Shown piece after piece: positions 16,688-24,625 of a stretch of DNA of 64,000 bases. The translations under genes and the position numbers were made by a program. The DNA is from Maritalea porphyrae (lineage in GTDB: Bacteria; Pseudomonadota; Alphaproteobacteria; Rhizobiales; Devosiaceae): the NCBI RefSeq assembly GCF_030159895.1, contig NZ_BSNI01000002.1:622039-686038 (forward strand), in the 5' to 3' direction. How positions within the stretch are numbered: position 1 is the stretch's first letter; each line of letters opens with the position of its first letter. Under the pieces are notes generated by a model that did no database searches, was not told where the DNA came from, and saw only the letters and a list, made by a program, of their open reading frames with translations.

Positions 16688-17568
16688 CCCGCGTACTTTG
16701 TGTTGGATCAGCCGTCGTTGACTTCATCTTCTCTTTTGATGAACTACCAGATCGCGCTGAAAAATTTGTGGCAAAATCGGCCGACATTGTTGGCGGCGGC
16801 ATTGCAGCCAACGCGGCAGTAGCAATATCGCGCTTGGGCGGCGAAGCATATTTGGCGGCGCAATTGGGCGACGATACAACCGGTGAGTTGGTGCGCAAGG
16901 ACTTGAAGGCGGAGGGTGTTGACCTGTCATTGGTCACCCAAACTGAAAATGCACGTTCCTCTTACTCCTCAGTTTACATAAATGATGTGGGTGAACGCCA
17001 GATTGCGAACTATCGAGGTGAAAACCTTCGCTTTGACAGCGCAAAGCTCGAACATGCGCCTAGATTTAATGCTGTTTTGGTCGATACCCGTCTTCCCGCA
17101 GCAGCAATTGCTGCGCTTAAGTTGGCTAGAATTCAAAATGTTCCAGGCATTGTCGACGGTGAGGCGCCAATTGATCAAGCGATTTTGGTCGAAGCCAGCC
17201 ATGTCGCTTTTTCAGAACAAGGCATTCAATCGCTGTACCCTGATGTCTCTCCTGCAGAAGCTGTTCAACTGGCGGCAACTGAATACCAAGTGTGGGCTGC
17301 GGTTACAGACGGGCAAAACGGGGTTTGGTTTTCAGACGCAGGCGTTGTATCGCACGTGCCCGCCTTTTCGGTGGCCGTCGTAGATACGCTCGGGGCAGGA
17401 GATGTTTGGCACGGTGCATTTGCGCTCGCGCTGGCAGAAGGTCAATCCGAAATTGAATCCGTAAGATTTGCAAATGCAGTAGCGGCGCTCAAATGTACGC
17501 GGCCCGGCGGTAGAGCCGGCGCACCGACGCGCGCCGAATTAGATAACTTCTTGAAGGGGAGAGTATGA
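16684..17568 (+). CDS. PfkB-family sugar kinase, probable 6-deoxy-6-sulfofructose kinase
   Basis: A 294-residue ribokinase/PfkB-family kinase. The N-terminal motif GGGIAANAAVAISRLGG (about 36-52) and the C-terminal motif DTLGAGDVWHGAF, with catalytic Asp240, are intact. The GAGDVWHGAF ending resembles YihV, the sulfofructose kinase of E. coli sulfoglycolysis, in which a His follows the Asp region. The GTG start overlaps the peroxidase stop by four bases, and the stop overlaps the aldolase start by four. Directly followed by aldolase, isomerase, mutarotase and aldehyde dehydrogenase genes, the best role is phosphorylation of sulfofructose at C1. A fructose- or tagatose-phosphate kinase role is the main alternative. 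Confidence 0.8.
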   Translation: MTRVLCVGSAVVDFIFSFDELPDRAEKFVAKSADIVGGGIAANAAVAISRLGGEAYLAAQLGDDTTGELVRKDLKAEGVDLSLVTQTENARSSYSSVYINDVGERQIANYRGENLRFDSAKLEHAPRFNAVLVDTRLPAAAIAALKLARIQNVPGIVDGEAPIDQAILVEASHVAFSEQGIQSLYPDVSPAEAVQLAATEYQVWAAVTDGQNGVWFSDAGVVSHVPAFSVAVVDTLGAGDVWHGAFALALAEGQSEIESVRFANAVAALKCTRPGGRAGAPTRAELDNFLKGRV

Positions 17569-18593
17569 TGAACCCAACGCCCGGTAAACTTTGGGGGCTG
17601 CGTAGGATGGCCGACCAAAACGGTATTTTTAAGATGACCGCGGTTGATCAGCGACCTCCAATAAAAGGGCCAATTGCTGCTCAGTTGGGCGTGGAACATG
17701 CCCCTTGGGATCAGGTCGCTGGGTTCAAAGGTTTGCTTGTTGAAACATTACAGGCAAATAGCACCGCAATGTTGCTCGATCCACATTTTGCCATTCCACA
17801 TTCGATTGACAAAGTTGATCCAACCAAAGGTCTCATCGTAACGCTTGAGGACAGCTTGTTCCAAGAGGATGAAGGCGGGCGAACCAGCGCTGATATTGAT
17901 GATTGGTCAGTTGAAAAGATCAAACGCATGGGCGGTGACGCGGTGAAGGTGTTGGCCTGGTACCGACCTGACGCTGCTGAGCGCGTGTGCAAAGCTCAGC
18001 AAGATTATGTGAAGCGCTTAGGGGAACAATGCGCGAAATACGATATTCCGTTTCTGTTTGAATTGTTGGTTTACCCGTTGGCAAGCGATCAACATCAGAC
18101 AAAGGAATATGTCGAGATGAAAGGCAAGAACTCTGACCATGTGTTGCAGTCTGTGGAGGAGTTCGCCAAGCCAGAATATGGCATTGACGTTTTTAAACTT
18201 GAAAGCCCAGTAAATGCTGAAGATGCGGATGGATCTGCAAAAACCCAAGCAATCTTTGACGAAATGGGCAGACTTGCCGGGCGCCCTTGGGTGATGCTCT
18301 CAGCCGGATCGGGAAAGGCTGAGTTCAAGAATATTCTTGAACATGCATTTGCCGCCGGGGCGTCCGGTTTTCTTGCAGGGCGTGCCATTTGGCTCGATGC
18401 ATTTAATGCTTATCCCAATTGGGATCAAATCCGCAAAGAGTTAGAAACGGACGCCGTCGCTTACCTCAAAGATATCGGGTCGCTTGCAGACAGCCAAGCA
18501 AAGAGCTGGCAAACACATAAGTGTTATGGTGCTATGGGTGCGCACTTTGCGCCGGCAGATGCCAGTTTCCGACATCAATATGAAGGCTTTTAG
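17565..18593 (+). CDS. Class I aldolase of LacD type, probable sulfofructose-1-phosphate aldolase
   Basis: A 342-residue Schiff-base aldolase related to tagatose-1,6-bisphosphate aldolase LacD. Recognisable parts are FKMTAVDQRPPIKG, GGDAVKVLAWYRPDA and GIDVFKLESPVN; Lys211 in the last segment corresponds to the imine-forming lysine of LacD. It would split the product of the upstream kinase into dihydroxyacetone phosphate and, if the substrate is sulfofructose-1-phosphate, 3-sulfolactaldehyde. The E. coli enzyme YihT is shorter (about 290 residues); this longer LacD-like form suggests a variant sulfo-EMP route. Start ATG overlaps the kinase stop; the ribosome site GGGGAGAG is inside the kinase gene. 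Confidence 0.8.
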   Translation: MMNPTPGKLWGLRRMADQNGIFKMTAVDQRPPIKGPIAAQLGVEHAPWDQVAGFKGLLVETLQANSTAMLLDPHFAIPHSIDKVDPTKGLIVTLEDSLFQEDEGGRTSADIDDWSVEKIKRMGGDAVKVLAWYRPDAAERVCKAQQDYVKRLGEQCAKYDIPFLFELLVYPLASDQHQTKEYVEMKGKNSDHVLQSVEEFAKPEYGIDVFKLESPVNAEDADGSAKTQAIFDEMGRLAGRPWVMLSAGSGKAEFKNILEHAFAAGASGFLAGRAIWLDAFNAYPNWDQIRKELETDAVAYLKDIGSLADSQAKSWQTHKCYGAMGAHFAPADASFRHQYEGF

Positions 18594-18601
18594 GACGTCA
18601 A

Positions 18602-19984
18602 ATGAACATAGGTATACTTCCGCTCGGGCGGCCAACATTTGACGTGCCATACGCTCAAGAGCAGCTACAACTGATGCTGAATATTCTGGAGCAGACAGGC
18701 GAAGACATATGCGGGCCGCGCACGCTTTTGTTCGATGAGGCGTCAACGCTCGCGGCTATCGACGAATTGAAAAAACAGTCCATTGATCAGCTGCTCATCC
18801 TGCAGGTAACGTTTACTGACGCGTCTATGGCAGTGGCGGCTGCAAATGCGTTTGAACAGCCCATTTCTATCTGGGCAGTACCTGAACCTCGTTCAGGTGG
18901 CAGATTGCGTTTGAACGCCTTTTGCGGACTGAACTTGGCCTCGCACGCACTCAGCCTGAACGGACGCGCATTTTCTTCATTTTACAAGTCACCGTTCGTT
19001 GCCGATTTAGATGATCTGAAAAGCCTTTTTGCTGGAAGAGAACTGGTTCAGCGCAAAGATGCCACCATTGTGCCAGAGAGTACGCCAGCCGGTGAGGCCA
19101 TTGCACAAAAGCTGCATGGTCGACGCATTGGGCGAATTGGGGAGCACCCAGTTGGATTTGACACTTGTGCGTATGAGCCTAAGAAAATCGAAGAACTTGC
19201 GGGCGTTCAAGTTGATGCTCTGCAATTGGAGGATTTGTTCGATCGCGCGAAATCCGCGAGCAACGAAAACGTTGATAAATTGCGCGCAGTTTTGGATAGC
19301 CAAGTGCCAGACGCTGAAAGTGTAGATCAAGCTCAGCTTGATCGTTCGCTACGCCTTAAACTTGGATTAGACCAAATCAGAAGTGAAGGAGGCTATGATG
19401 CGTTCGCTCTAAGATGCTGGCCCGAAGTCTTCACAGAATATGGCGGTGCAATGTGTGGCCCGGCTGGCATGCAAAGCGAAGCAAAAGTGCCGTGCGCATG
19501 CGAGGCGGATGTCTATGGTGCGCTGACGCAAATGGTTTTACAGACAGCATCAAATCAGCCCGTATTTTTGACGGACCTTGTGGACATGGACGCAGAGGAT
19601 AATTCTGGCGTCGTGTGGCATTGCGGGCAAGCACCATTGTCAATGTGTGACGAAACCGTTCAGGCTACAGCAACCGTGCACACCAATCGCAAGCAACCGT
19701 TGCTTTATCAGTTTCCGCTCAAGCCTGGCCCGGTAACCTTGGTGCGCATCAGCCAATCCTATAATCAACCAAAGATGATTTTAGCTTTCGGCGAAATGCT
19801 CAAACGACCGATGGCCTTTACGGGTACATCAGGGGTTGTGCGCTTTGCGCGCCCAGCCGATGTCGTTTTGGCAGACATTTTGGCCAGCGGATTAGAACAT
19901 CATATGGCGCTTACCTATGGTGACCACCGCAACGCCCTGCGGGCGACGGCTGGCGCAATAGGCTTACCACTTTTGGAGATATAG
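18602..19984 (+). CDS. L-fucose isomerase-like protein, probable sulfoquinovose isomerase
   Basis: A 460-residue protein of the L-fucose/L-arabinose isomerase superfamily. The metal-binding residues appear as Glu275 in RCWPEVFTEYG, an Asp in TDLVDMD (325 or 328) and His340 in GVVWHCG; the segment GAMCGPAGMQSEAKVPCACEADVYGA is typical. Such enzymes convert an aldose to a ketose by a metal-assisted ene-diol step. Placed after the kinase and aldolase, it would supply sulfofructose from sulfoquinovose, replacing the unrelated YihS isomerase of E. coli. No other isomerase is encoded in the cluster, which strengthens this reading. It starts eight bases after the aldolase and is followed after one base by the oxidoreductase gene. 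Confidence 0.72.
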   Translation: MNIGILPLGRPTFDVPYAQEQLQLMLNILEQTGEDICGPRTLLFDEASTLAAIDELKKQSIDQLLILQVTFTDASMAVAAANAFEQPISIWAVPEPRSGGRLRLNAFCGLNLASHALSLNGRAFSSFYKSPFVADLDDLKSLFAGRELVQRKDATIVPESTPAGEAIAQKLHGRRIGRIGEHPVGFDTCAYEPKKIEELAGVQVDALQLEDLFDRAKSASNENVDKLRAVLDSQVPDAESVDQAQLDRSLRLKLGLDQIRSEGGYDAFALRCWPEVFTEYGGAMCGPAGMQSEAKVPCACEADVYGALTQMVLQTASNQPVFLTDLVDMDAEDNSGVVWHCGQAPLSMCDETVQATATVHTNRKQPLLYQFPLKPGPVTLVRISQSYNQPKMILAFGEMLKRPMAFTGTSGVVRFARPADVVLADILASGLEHHMALTYGDHRNALRATAGAIGLPLLEI

Positions 19985-19985
19985 A

Positions 19986-21071
19986 ATGACCATTCGGTAC
20001 GGACTGATCGGCTCTGGAATGATGGGCCAAGAGCATATCCGCAATCTTAATTTGCTGGAAGGCTGCCAAGTTGCTGCAATTGCTGATCCAGATGCCGATA
20101 TGCGGGCACTGTCGGTTGAAACCGCACTTGGTGCAGCTAACAGCTACGCCAATTATAAAGATATGTTATCGCAAGAGAAACTGGATGCATTGCTTGTGGT
20201 GTCGCCAAACGACACGCACCACGCAATCATGCTCGATCTCCTTGAGACAGACTTGCCAATTCTGTGCGAAAAGCCACTTTGCACAACTACTTCTGATTGC
20301 AAACAATTGGTGGCTAAAGCCCAGGGCAGAAATGCTCCCGTTTGGGTAACGATGGAATATCGTTATATGCCACCGGTGGCGCGTATGCTGGATGAGGTAA
20401 ATGCCGGCACAGTGGGTAAACCAGTGATGATAGCGATAAAGGAACACCGCTTTCCATTTTTGCCAAAAGTGGGCGATTGGAACCGCTTTAACGCTCGCAC
20501 TGGCGGCACCTTGGTGGAAAAGTGCTGCCACTTTTGGGACTTGATGCGCTTAACCCTGAAAAGCAACCCAGTGCGAGTTTATGCCTCCGGCAATATGGAT
20601 GTGAACTTTTTGGACGAAACATACGGCGATCAGAAGCCAGACATATTGGACAACGCATTTGTAATTGTGGATTTCGAAAATGGTACGCGTGGCATGCTCG
20701 ATTTGTGCATGTTTGCTGAAGGATCATATTGGCAAGAAATTGTGTCGGTGACCGGTCCAAAAGCGCGCATTGATGCGAAGGTTCCCGGTCCTGCACGATT
20801 TAGCGTGGATGGCAAAGAACGCCAATCCGAAGTGGAAATATCACACCGCGAAACCAAGCAGGTTGATGTGATCCCAATCGAGGTTGATCATGAGATTCTG
20901 GGTGCGGGCGACCATCACGGCTCAACATATTTTCAACATCAAAAATTCCGTGATCTTGTGCTTGCAGGCAAAGGGCAACCAGAAGTAACGCTGGAAGACG
21001 GTCTTTGGTCTGTCTTGGTTGGTGAAGCTGCCGAGCAAAGTGCGCGTTCCGGTCAAGCGGTGGAGCTATAG
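19986..21071 (+). CDS. Gfo/Idh/MocA-family protein, candidate NAD+-dependent sulfoquinovosidase
   Basis: A 361-residue NAD(P)-binding protein. The Rossmann turn GLIGSGMMG is at 6-14, the family EKP motif (CEKPLC) at about 94-99, and the catalytic region TLVEKCCHFWD includes Lys179 and His182. In ordinary members the His/Asp pair oxidises a sugar hydroxyl. A related group (glycoside hydrolase family 188) uses bound NAD+ and transient C3 oxidation to hydrolyse sulfoquinovosides and occurs in sulfoglycolytic clusters that lack a classical sulfoquinovosidase. No glycoside hydrolase is otherwise present in this operon, so that role is attractive. A simple sugar dehydrogenase remains possible. Confidence 0.75.
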   Translation: MTIRYGLIGSGMMGQEHIRNLNLLEGCQVAAIADPDADMRALSVETALGAANSYANYKDMLSQEKLDALLVVSPNDTHHAIMLDLLETDLPILCEKPLCTTTSDCKQLVAKAQGRNAPVWVTMEYRYMPPVARMLDEVNAGTVGKPVMIAIKEHRFPFLPKVGDWNRFNARTGGTLVEKCCHFWDLMRLTLKSNPVRVYASGNMDVNFLDETYGDQKPDILDNAFVIVDFENGTRGMLDLCMFAEGSYWQEIVSVTGPKARIDAKVPGPARFSVDGKERQSEVEISHRETKQVDVIPIEVDHEILGAGDHHGSTYFQHQKFRDLVLAGKGQPEVTLEDGLWSVLVGEAAEQSARSGQAVEL

Positions 21072-21077
21072 GGTCAA

Positions 21078-22079
21078 ATGGAAGAGTTTGGTCAGCTACC
21101 AAATGGCGAACCGGTTCACCGTATTTCGATAAGCGGTGGCGGTCTGACGGCGCAATTCCTAACCTACGGCACCGTATTGCAGGATTTGCGACTTGATGGA
21201 CACAACAAGCCGTTGGTCTTGGGCTTTGAAAGCTTTGCGCCATATCTAATGAAATCGCCCTATTTTGGGGCAACAGCCGGACGTTGCGCAAATCGTATCA
21301 GAGACGGGCATTTGGAGATTTCGGGCAATGTTTATCAACTTGATCGTAATTTTCTAGGCAAACACAGCCTGCATGGCGGTGCACTAAGCATGGGTAAGCG
21401 GGTGTGGCAAATTGATGAAGTTGATGACCATAGCGTACAATTTTCCATTCGGCTTGTTGATCGAGAAATGGGCTACCCTGCACAACTTGATGCGACCGCG
21501 CGTTTTTCGCTTTTGGACAACTCAACTTTCGATATCGTTTATCGCGCATCAAGTGATGGGCCAACCTTGTGCAATCTCGCGCACCATTCTTATTTCAATC
21601 TTTCGGGCGAGAACACCATCCTTGATCACGACTTGGCTGTGCATGCAAATACCTATTTGCCCGTTGATCAAGAGCTAATCCCAACTGGCGAAGTAAGACA
21701 AGTTGCCAACACGGTTTTTGATTTTCGACATCCAAAGCGCATCGCCTTGGCTTCAAACTATCACTTGCTAGATCACAATTATTGCGTTGCAAAAAGTCGT
21801 CAACCGTTGCGCGAAGTGGCGCGGCTATCTAGCAAAACATCAAATGTGATGATGAAATGCTTAACCACAGAGCCGGGTTTGCAGGTCTATGATGGGGCAA
21901 AAATCGATATTGATGAGCCGGGGTTGGTCGGTGCGAAAATGAGTGCCCATTCTGGTGTCGCCCTAGAGCCGCAAATCTGGCCAGACGCCAACCACCACGA
22001 ACACTTTCCAAGTGCAATGCTGCAACCAGACGAACAGTATGAACAGCACACGCAATATATCTTCTCAAAGGATCTATGA
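21078..22079 (+). CDS. Aldose 1-epimerase, probable sulfoquinovose mutarotase
   Basis: A 333-residue galactose-mutarotase-fold protein. Typical features are YFGATAGRCANRIRDGHLEI, KHSLHGGALSMGKRVW with the first catalytic His, and CNLAHHSYFNLSG with the second. The general acid/base Glu lies in the C-terminal part (SGVALEPQIWPDANHH). Mutarotases are common in sulfoquinovose operons because glycoside cleavage and isomerisation use different anomers. Start ATG is six bases after the preceding stop; the stop overlaps the dehydrogenase start by four bases. Confidence 0.85.
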   Translation: MEEFGQLPNGEPVHRISISGGGLTAQFLTYGTVLQDLRLDGHNKPLVLGFESFAPYLMKSPYFGATAGRCANRIRDGHLEISGNVYQLDRNFLGKHSLHGGALSMGKRVWQIDEVDDHSVQFSIRLVDREMGYPAQLDATARFSLLDNSTFDIVYRASSDGPTLCNLAHHSYFNLSGENTILDHDLAVHANTYLPVDQELIPTGEVRQVANTVFDFRHPKRIALASNYHLLDHNYCVAKSRQPLREVARLSSKTSNVMMKCLTTEPGLQVYDGAKIDIDEPGLVGAKMSAHSGVALEPQIWPDANHHEHFPSAMLQPDEQYEQHTQYIFSKDL

Positions 22080-23527
22080 TGACCACATTCAAGAAGTTTC
22101 TCGTTGAAGCCAACATGATCGATGGCGCTTGGGTTGGTGCGGACAGTGGCGAAACCATTGAAGTTCGTAACCCTGCAACCGACGAAGTGATTGGGACAGT
22201 GCCAAACTGTGGCGCAGGCGAAACAGGGCGCGCTATAATTGCGGCCAAGAATGCCTTTGCAGACTTCGGGCAAAGCGATTTGTCCCAACGGGTTAAGTTG
22301 CTGCAAGACTTGCATGATGCGTTGCTGGATAATCAGGAACCGCTGGCTCATCTGTTAACTGCCGAGCAGGGTAAGCCCTTGTTTGAGGCGCGCGGTGAAA
22401 TCGCGATTGGTGCCGCCTATATCCGTTGGTATGCCGAAGAAATACGGCGCGCCAAAGGGGAGATCGTACCCGCACCAACAAACGATCGTCGCTTGCTCGT
22501 TACGCATCACCCTGTGGGTGTTGTGGCAGCAATTACCCCGTGGAATTTTCCATCTTCGATGTTAGCGCGCAAACTCGGTCCAGCCCTTGCCGCAGGTTGC
22601 ACCGTGGTGGCAAAGCCAGCCACACTCACCCCATATTCTGCACTGGCCTGGGCAAAACTTGCAGAAGAAGTGGGCTATCCGAAGGGCGTAGTGAACATTT
22701 TGACAGGCAGCTCCCGCGAAATTGGCGCAGCGATTATGCAGAGCCCCGATGTGCGCAAAGTGACCTTCACTGGCTCAACAGAGGTGGGAAAATCCCTCAT
22801 TCGCCAGTCAGCCGATACAGTGAAAAAAGTATCGATGGAGCTTGGCGGCAACGCGCCATTTATCGTTTTTGATGATGCCGACATAGACGCAGCCATTGAA
22901 GGCGCGATGATCGCCAAATATCGCAATATGGGGCAAACCTGTGTTTGCACAAATCGTTTCTATGTCCAAGCAAGTATCCACGACGAGTTTTTGCGGCGAT
23001 TACAGGCCGCAACCGCAGATCTTAATGTTGGGTATGGCTCCACTGAAGGTGTCCAACAGGGGCCTCTGGTGAATATGCCTGCGGTTGAAAAAGTTGAAGA
23101 GCTTATCGACGATGCGGTTTCTAAGGGCGGCAAAATTGAACAGGGTGGCAAGCGTCATCCAAAAGGCGGTACATTTTTTGAACCAACAATAATCAGTGGC
23201 GCCACGAGCGAAATGCGTTTCGCAACCGAAGAAATCTTTGGCCCGTTGTCCGCCATCTTTAAATTCGAAGATGAAGATGAAGCGATTGATGCGGCAAACG
23301 CGACCGAATATGGCCTTGCCGCTTATGCCTTTACTAAAGACATGGCTCGGGCTTTTCGTTTGAACACAAAACTCCAATATGGCCTCATAGGCATCAACTC
23401 GGGCCTTATCACCACAGTTGAGGCGCCGTTTGGTGGCTTAAAGGAAAGTGGCTTAGGTAAAGAGGGCGGCAGTCAGGGCCTAAGCGACTATTTGGACACA
23501 AAATATATGTGCCTAGCGGGACTGTAG
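22076..23527 (+). CDS. Aldehyde dehydrogenase (GabD-like), probable 3-sulfolactaldehyde dehydrogenase
   Basis: A 483-residue aldehyde dehydrogenase. The NAD(P) site is FTGSTEVGK, the general base Glu255 lies in MELGGNAPF and the nucleophile Cys289 in GQTCVCTNRF. Other family marks: TPWNFPSSMLARKLGPALAAG and TEEIFGPLSAIFKF. It is closest in pattern to succinate-semialdehyde dehydrogenases, the same group from which sulfolactaldehyde dehydrogenases are known. As last gene of the operon it would oxidise 3-sulfolactaldehyde to (S)-sulfolactate, the substrate of SlcC encoded in the operon at 5.6-10.1 kb, and so links the two halves of the island. Confidence 0.85.
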   Translation: MMTTFKKFLVEANMIDGAWVGADSGETIEVRNPATDEVIGTVPNCGAGETGRAIIAAKNAFADFGQSDLSQRVKLLQDLHDALLDNQEPLAHLLTAEQGKPLFEARGEIAIGAAYIRWYAEEIRRAKGEIVPAPTNDRRLLVTHHPVGVVAAITPWNFPSSMLARKLGPALAAGCTVVAKPATLTPYSALAWAKLAEEVGYPKGVVNILTGSSREIGAAIMQSPDVRKVTFTGSTEVGKSLIRQSADTVKKVSMELGGNAPFIVFDDADIDAAIEGAMIAKYRNMGQTCVCTNRFYVQASIHDEFLRRLQAATADLNVGYGSTEGVQQGPLVNMPAVEKVEELIDDAVSKGGKIEQGGKRHPKGGTFFEPTIISGATSEMRFATEEIFGPLSAIFKFEDEDEAIDAANATEYGLAAYAFTKDMARAFRLNTKLQYGLIGINSGLITTVEAPFGGLKESGLGKEGGSQGLSDYLDTKYMCLAGL

Positions 23528-23543
23528 GTGCAAGCCGCGTTGT

Positions 23544-24449
23544 TTAGGATTGTGCATGTGCATCGAGCAACGCGGTCAGCCTTTCATGAAACTTGCTGGC
23601 CGCAAACGTCATGTGTCTTTTCTTCTCAATGACAATGTTTAGATATCCGGTACCAACATCGTTTTCGTTCAAAACGGCAGCTTTGTAACCAATTGGGATG
23701 CTGCTTTTTTGATTTGCGGCAGGCAAAATCGTTAGACCAATTAGGGCAATAGACGTGTGCAATAGATATGGCGTTTGGTCGACGCAAGACAAATAAGGCG
23801 TAATTGTCATGCTTTGGCGCTCGCTAGCGCCATCGATTTTTGTCATCAACTCTGTGTGCGCTGGTGGGGTGATCAGGTTCAACCCTTCGAGCTGATGCAG
23901 CCTAACTGTTCTGTCATTGCTTAGTTTGGCGCCATTTGGCGCAAGTAGATATATGTCGACCTGTTTCGAATAGTTGATTTTTATGTGGCGACTGAGTTGT
24001 GGCTGATAGAAAAGCGCAAAGTCGATATCGCCACTAACCAATTGATCCTCAAGTTGGTTTTGCCGGACATATTGCACAGCCAATTCAATTTCAGGAAATT
24101 CTGACTTAAAATCCGCGATCAACTGACACAAAAATTCCGGGCTGATATCTTCGCCCATGCCAATGGTCACCTTGCCCGTGTGAAGCCCCTTAACCCCTTC
24201 AATTTGTGAGGTCATCCGATCATAACTGGCGATCTGTTCCAAGGCGAAGCGGTAAAATAACTCCCCTTCAACCGACAAAGCAACGCCTCGTGATAAGCGG
24301 TCGAACACAGATATCCCCAAATCATACTCAAGCGCTTGGATGTTTCGGTTCAGCGCAGAAGGGGAGATGGCGAGGTTTTCTGCCGCGCCGCGGATCGATC
24401 CAGCCTCAACAATTGCTTTCACATATTTGAACGTTTGCAGGTGTCTCAT
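23544..24449 (-). CDS. LysR-family transcriptional regulator
   Basis: A 301-residue LysR regulator with the winged helix at the N-terminus (FKYVKAIVEAGSIRGAAENLAISPSALNRNIQALEYDLGISVFDRLSRG) and a periplasmic-binding-like effector domain. It ends 17 bases from the convergent aldehyde dehydrogenase gene and is divergent from the urea transporter gene urtA, with 176 bases between the two starts. By the usual LysR arrangement urtA is its likely target, but a link to the sulfosugar operon cannot be excluded. Confidence 0.88.
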   Translation of the reverse strand: MRHLQTFKYVKAIVEAGSIRGAAENLAISPSALNRNIQALEYDLGISVFDRLSRGVALSVEGELFYRFALEQIASYDRMTSQIEGVKGLHTGKVTIGMGEDISPEFLCQLIADFKSEFPEIELAVQYVRQNQLEDQLVSGDIDFALFYQPQLSRHIKINYSKQVDIYLLAPNGAKLSNDRTVRLHQLEGLNLITPPAHTELMTKIDGASERQSMTITPYLSCVDQTPYLLHTSIALIGLTILPAANQKSSIPIGYKAAVLNENDVGTGYLNIVIEKKRHMTFAASKFHERLTALLDAHAQS

Positions 24450-24455
24450 AGCCTC

Positions 24456-24477
24456 TTTTCACCACAATGGTGCAAAA
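24456..24477. promoter_or_regulatory. Candidate LysR binding site upstream of urtA
   Basis: Just upstream of the LysR start there is CACCACAATGGTG (24460-24472), five-base inverted arms around a three-base centre, flanked by TTTT on the left and AAAA on the right. This matches the T-N11-A dyad form of LysR sites. It lies about 155 bases before urtA. Confidence 0.35.
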
Positions 24478-24625
24478 AACGCAACGTTAAGCGCTTTTCT
24501 TTGCGGCAGACAGCACCACTCCAGCTGCGTAACCATAAGACCTGTCCAAAATGCTGATCAGTGATGGGCTCAAAAAATGCAGGCGAAATGCGCAGGGCTT
24601 TCGCAACAAAAATGAGAGAGAAACG

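Noticed and set aside
16684-18593. Tagatose-6-phosphate pathway (LacC/LacD) reading of kinase and aldolase
   Set aside because: No galactose-6-phosphate isomerase or lactose/galactitol uptake genes adjoin them; the neighbours fit sulfoglycolysis.
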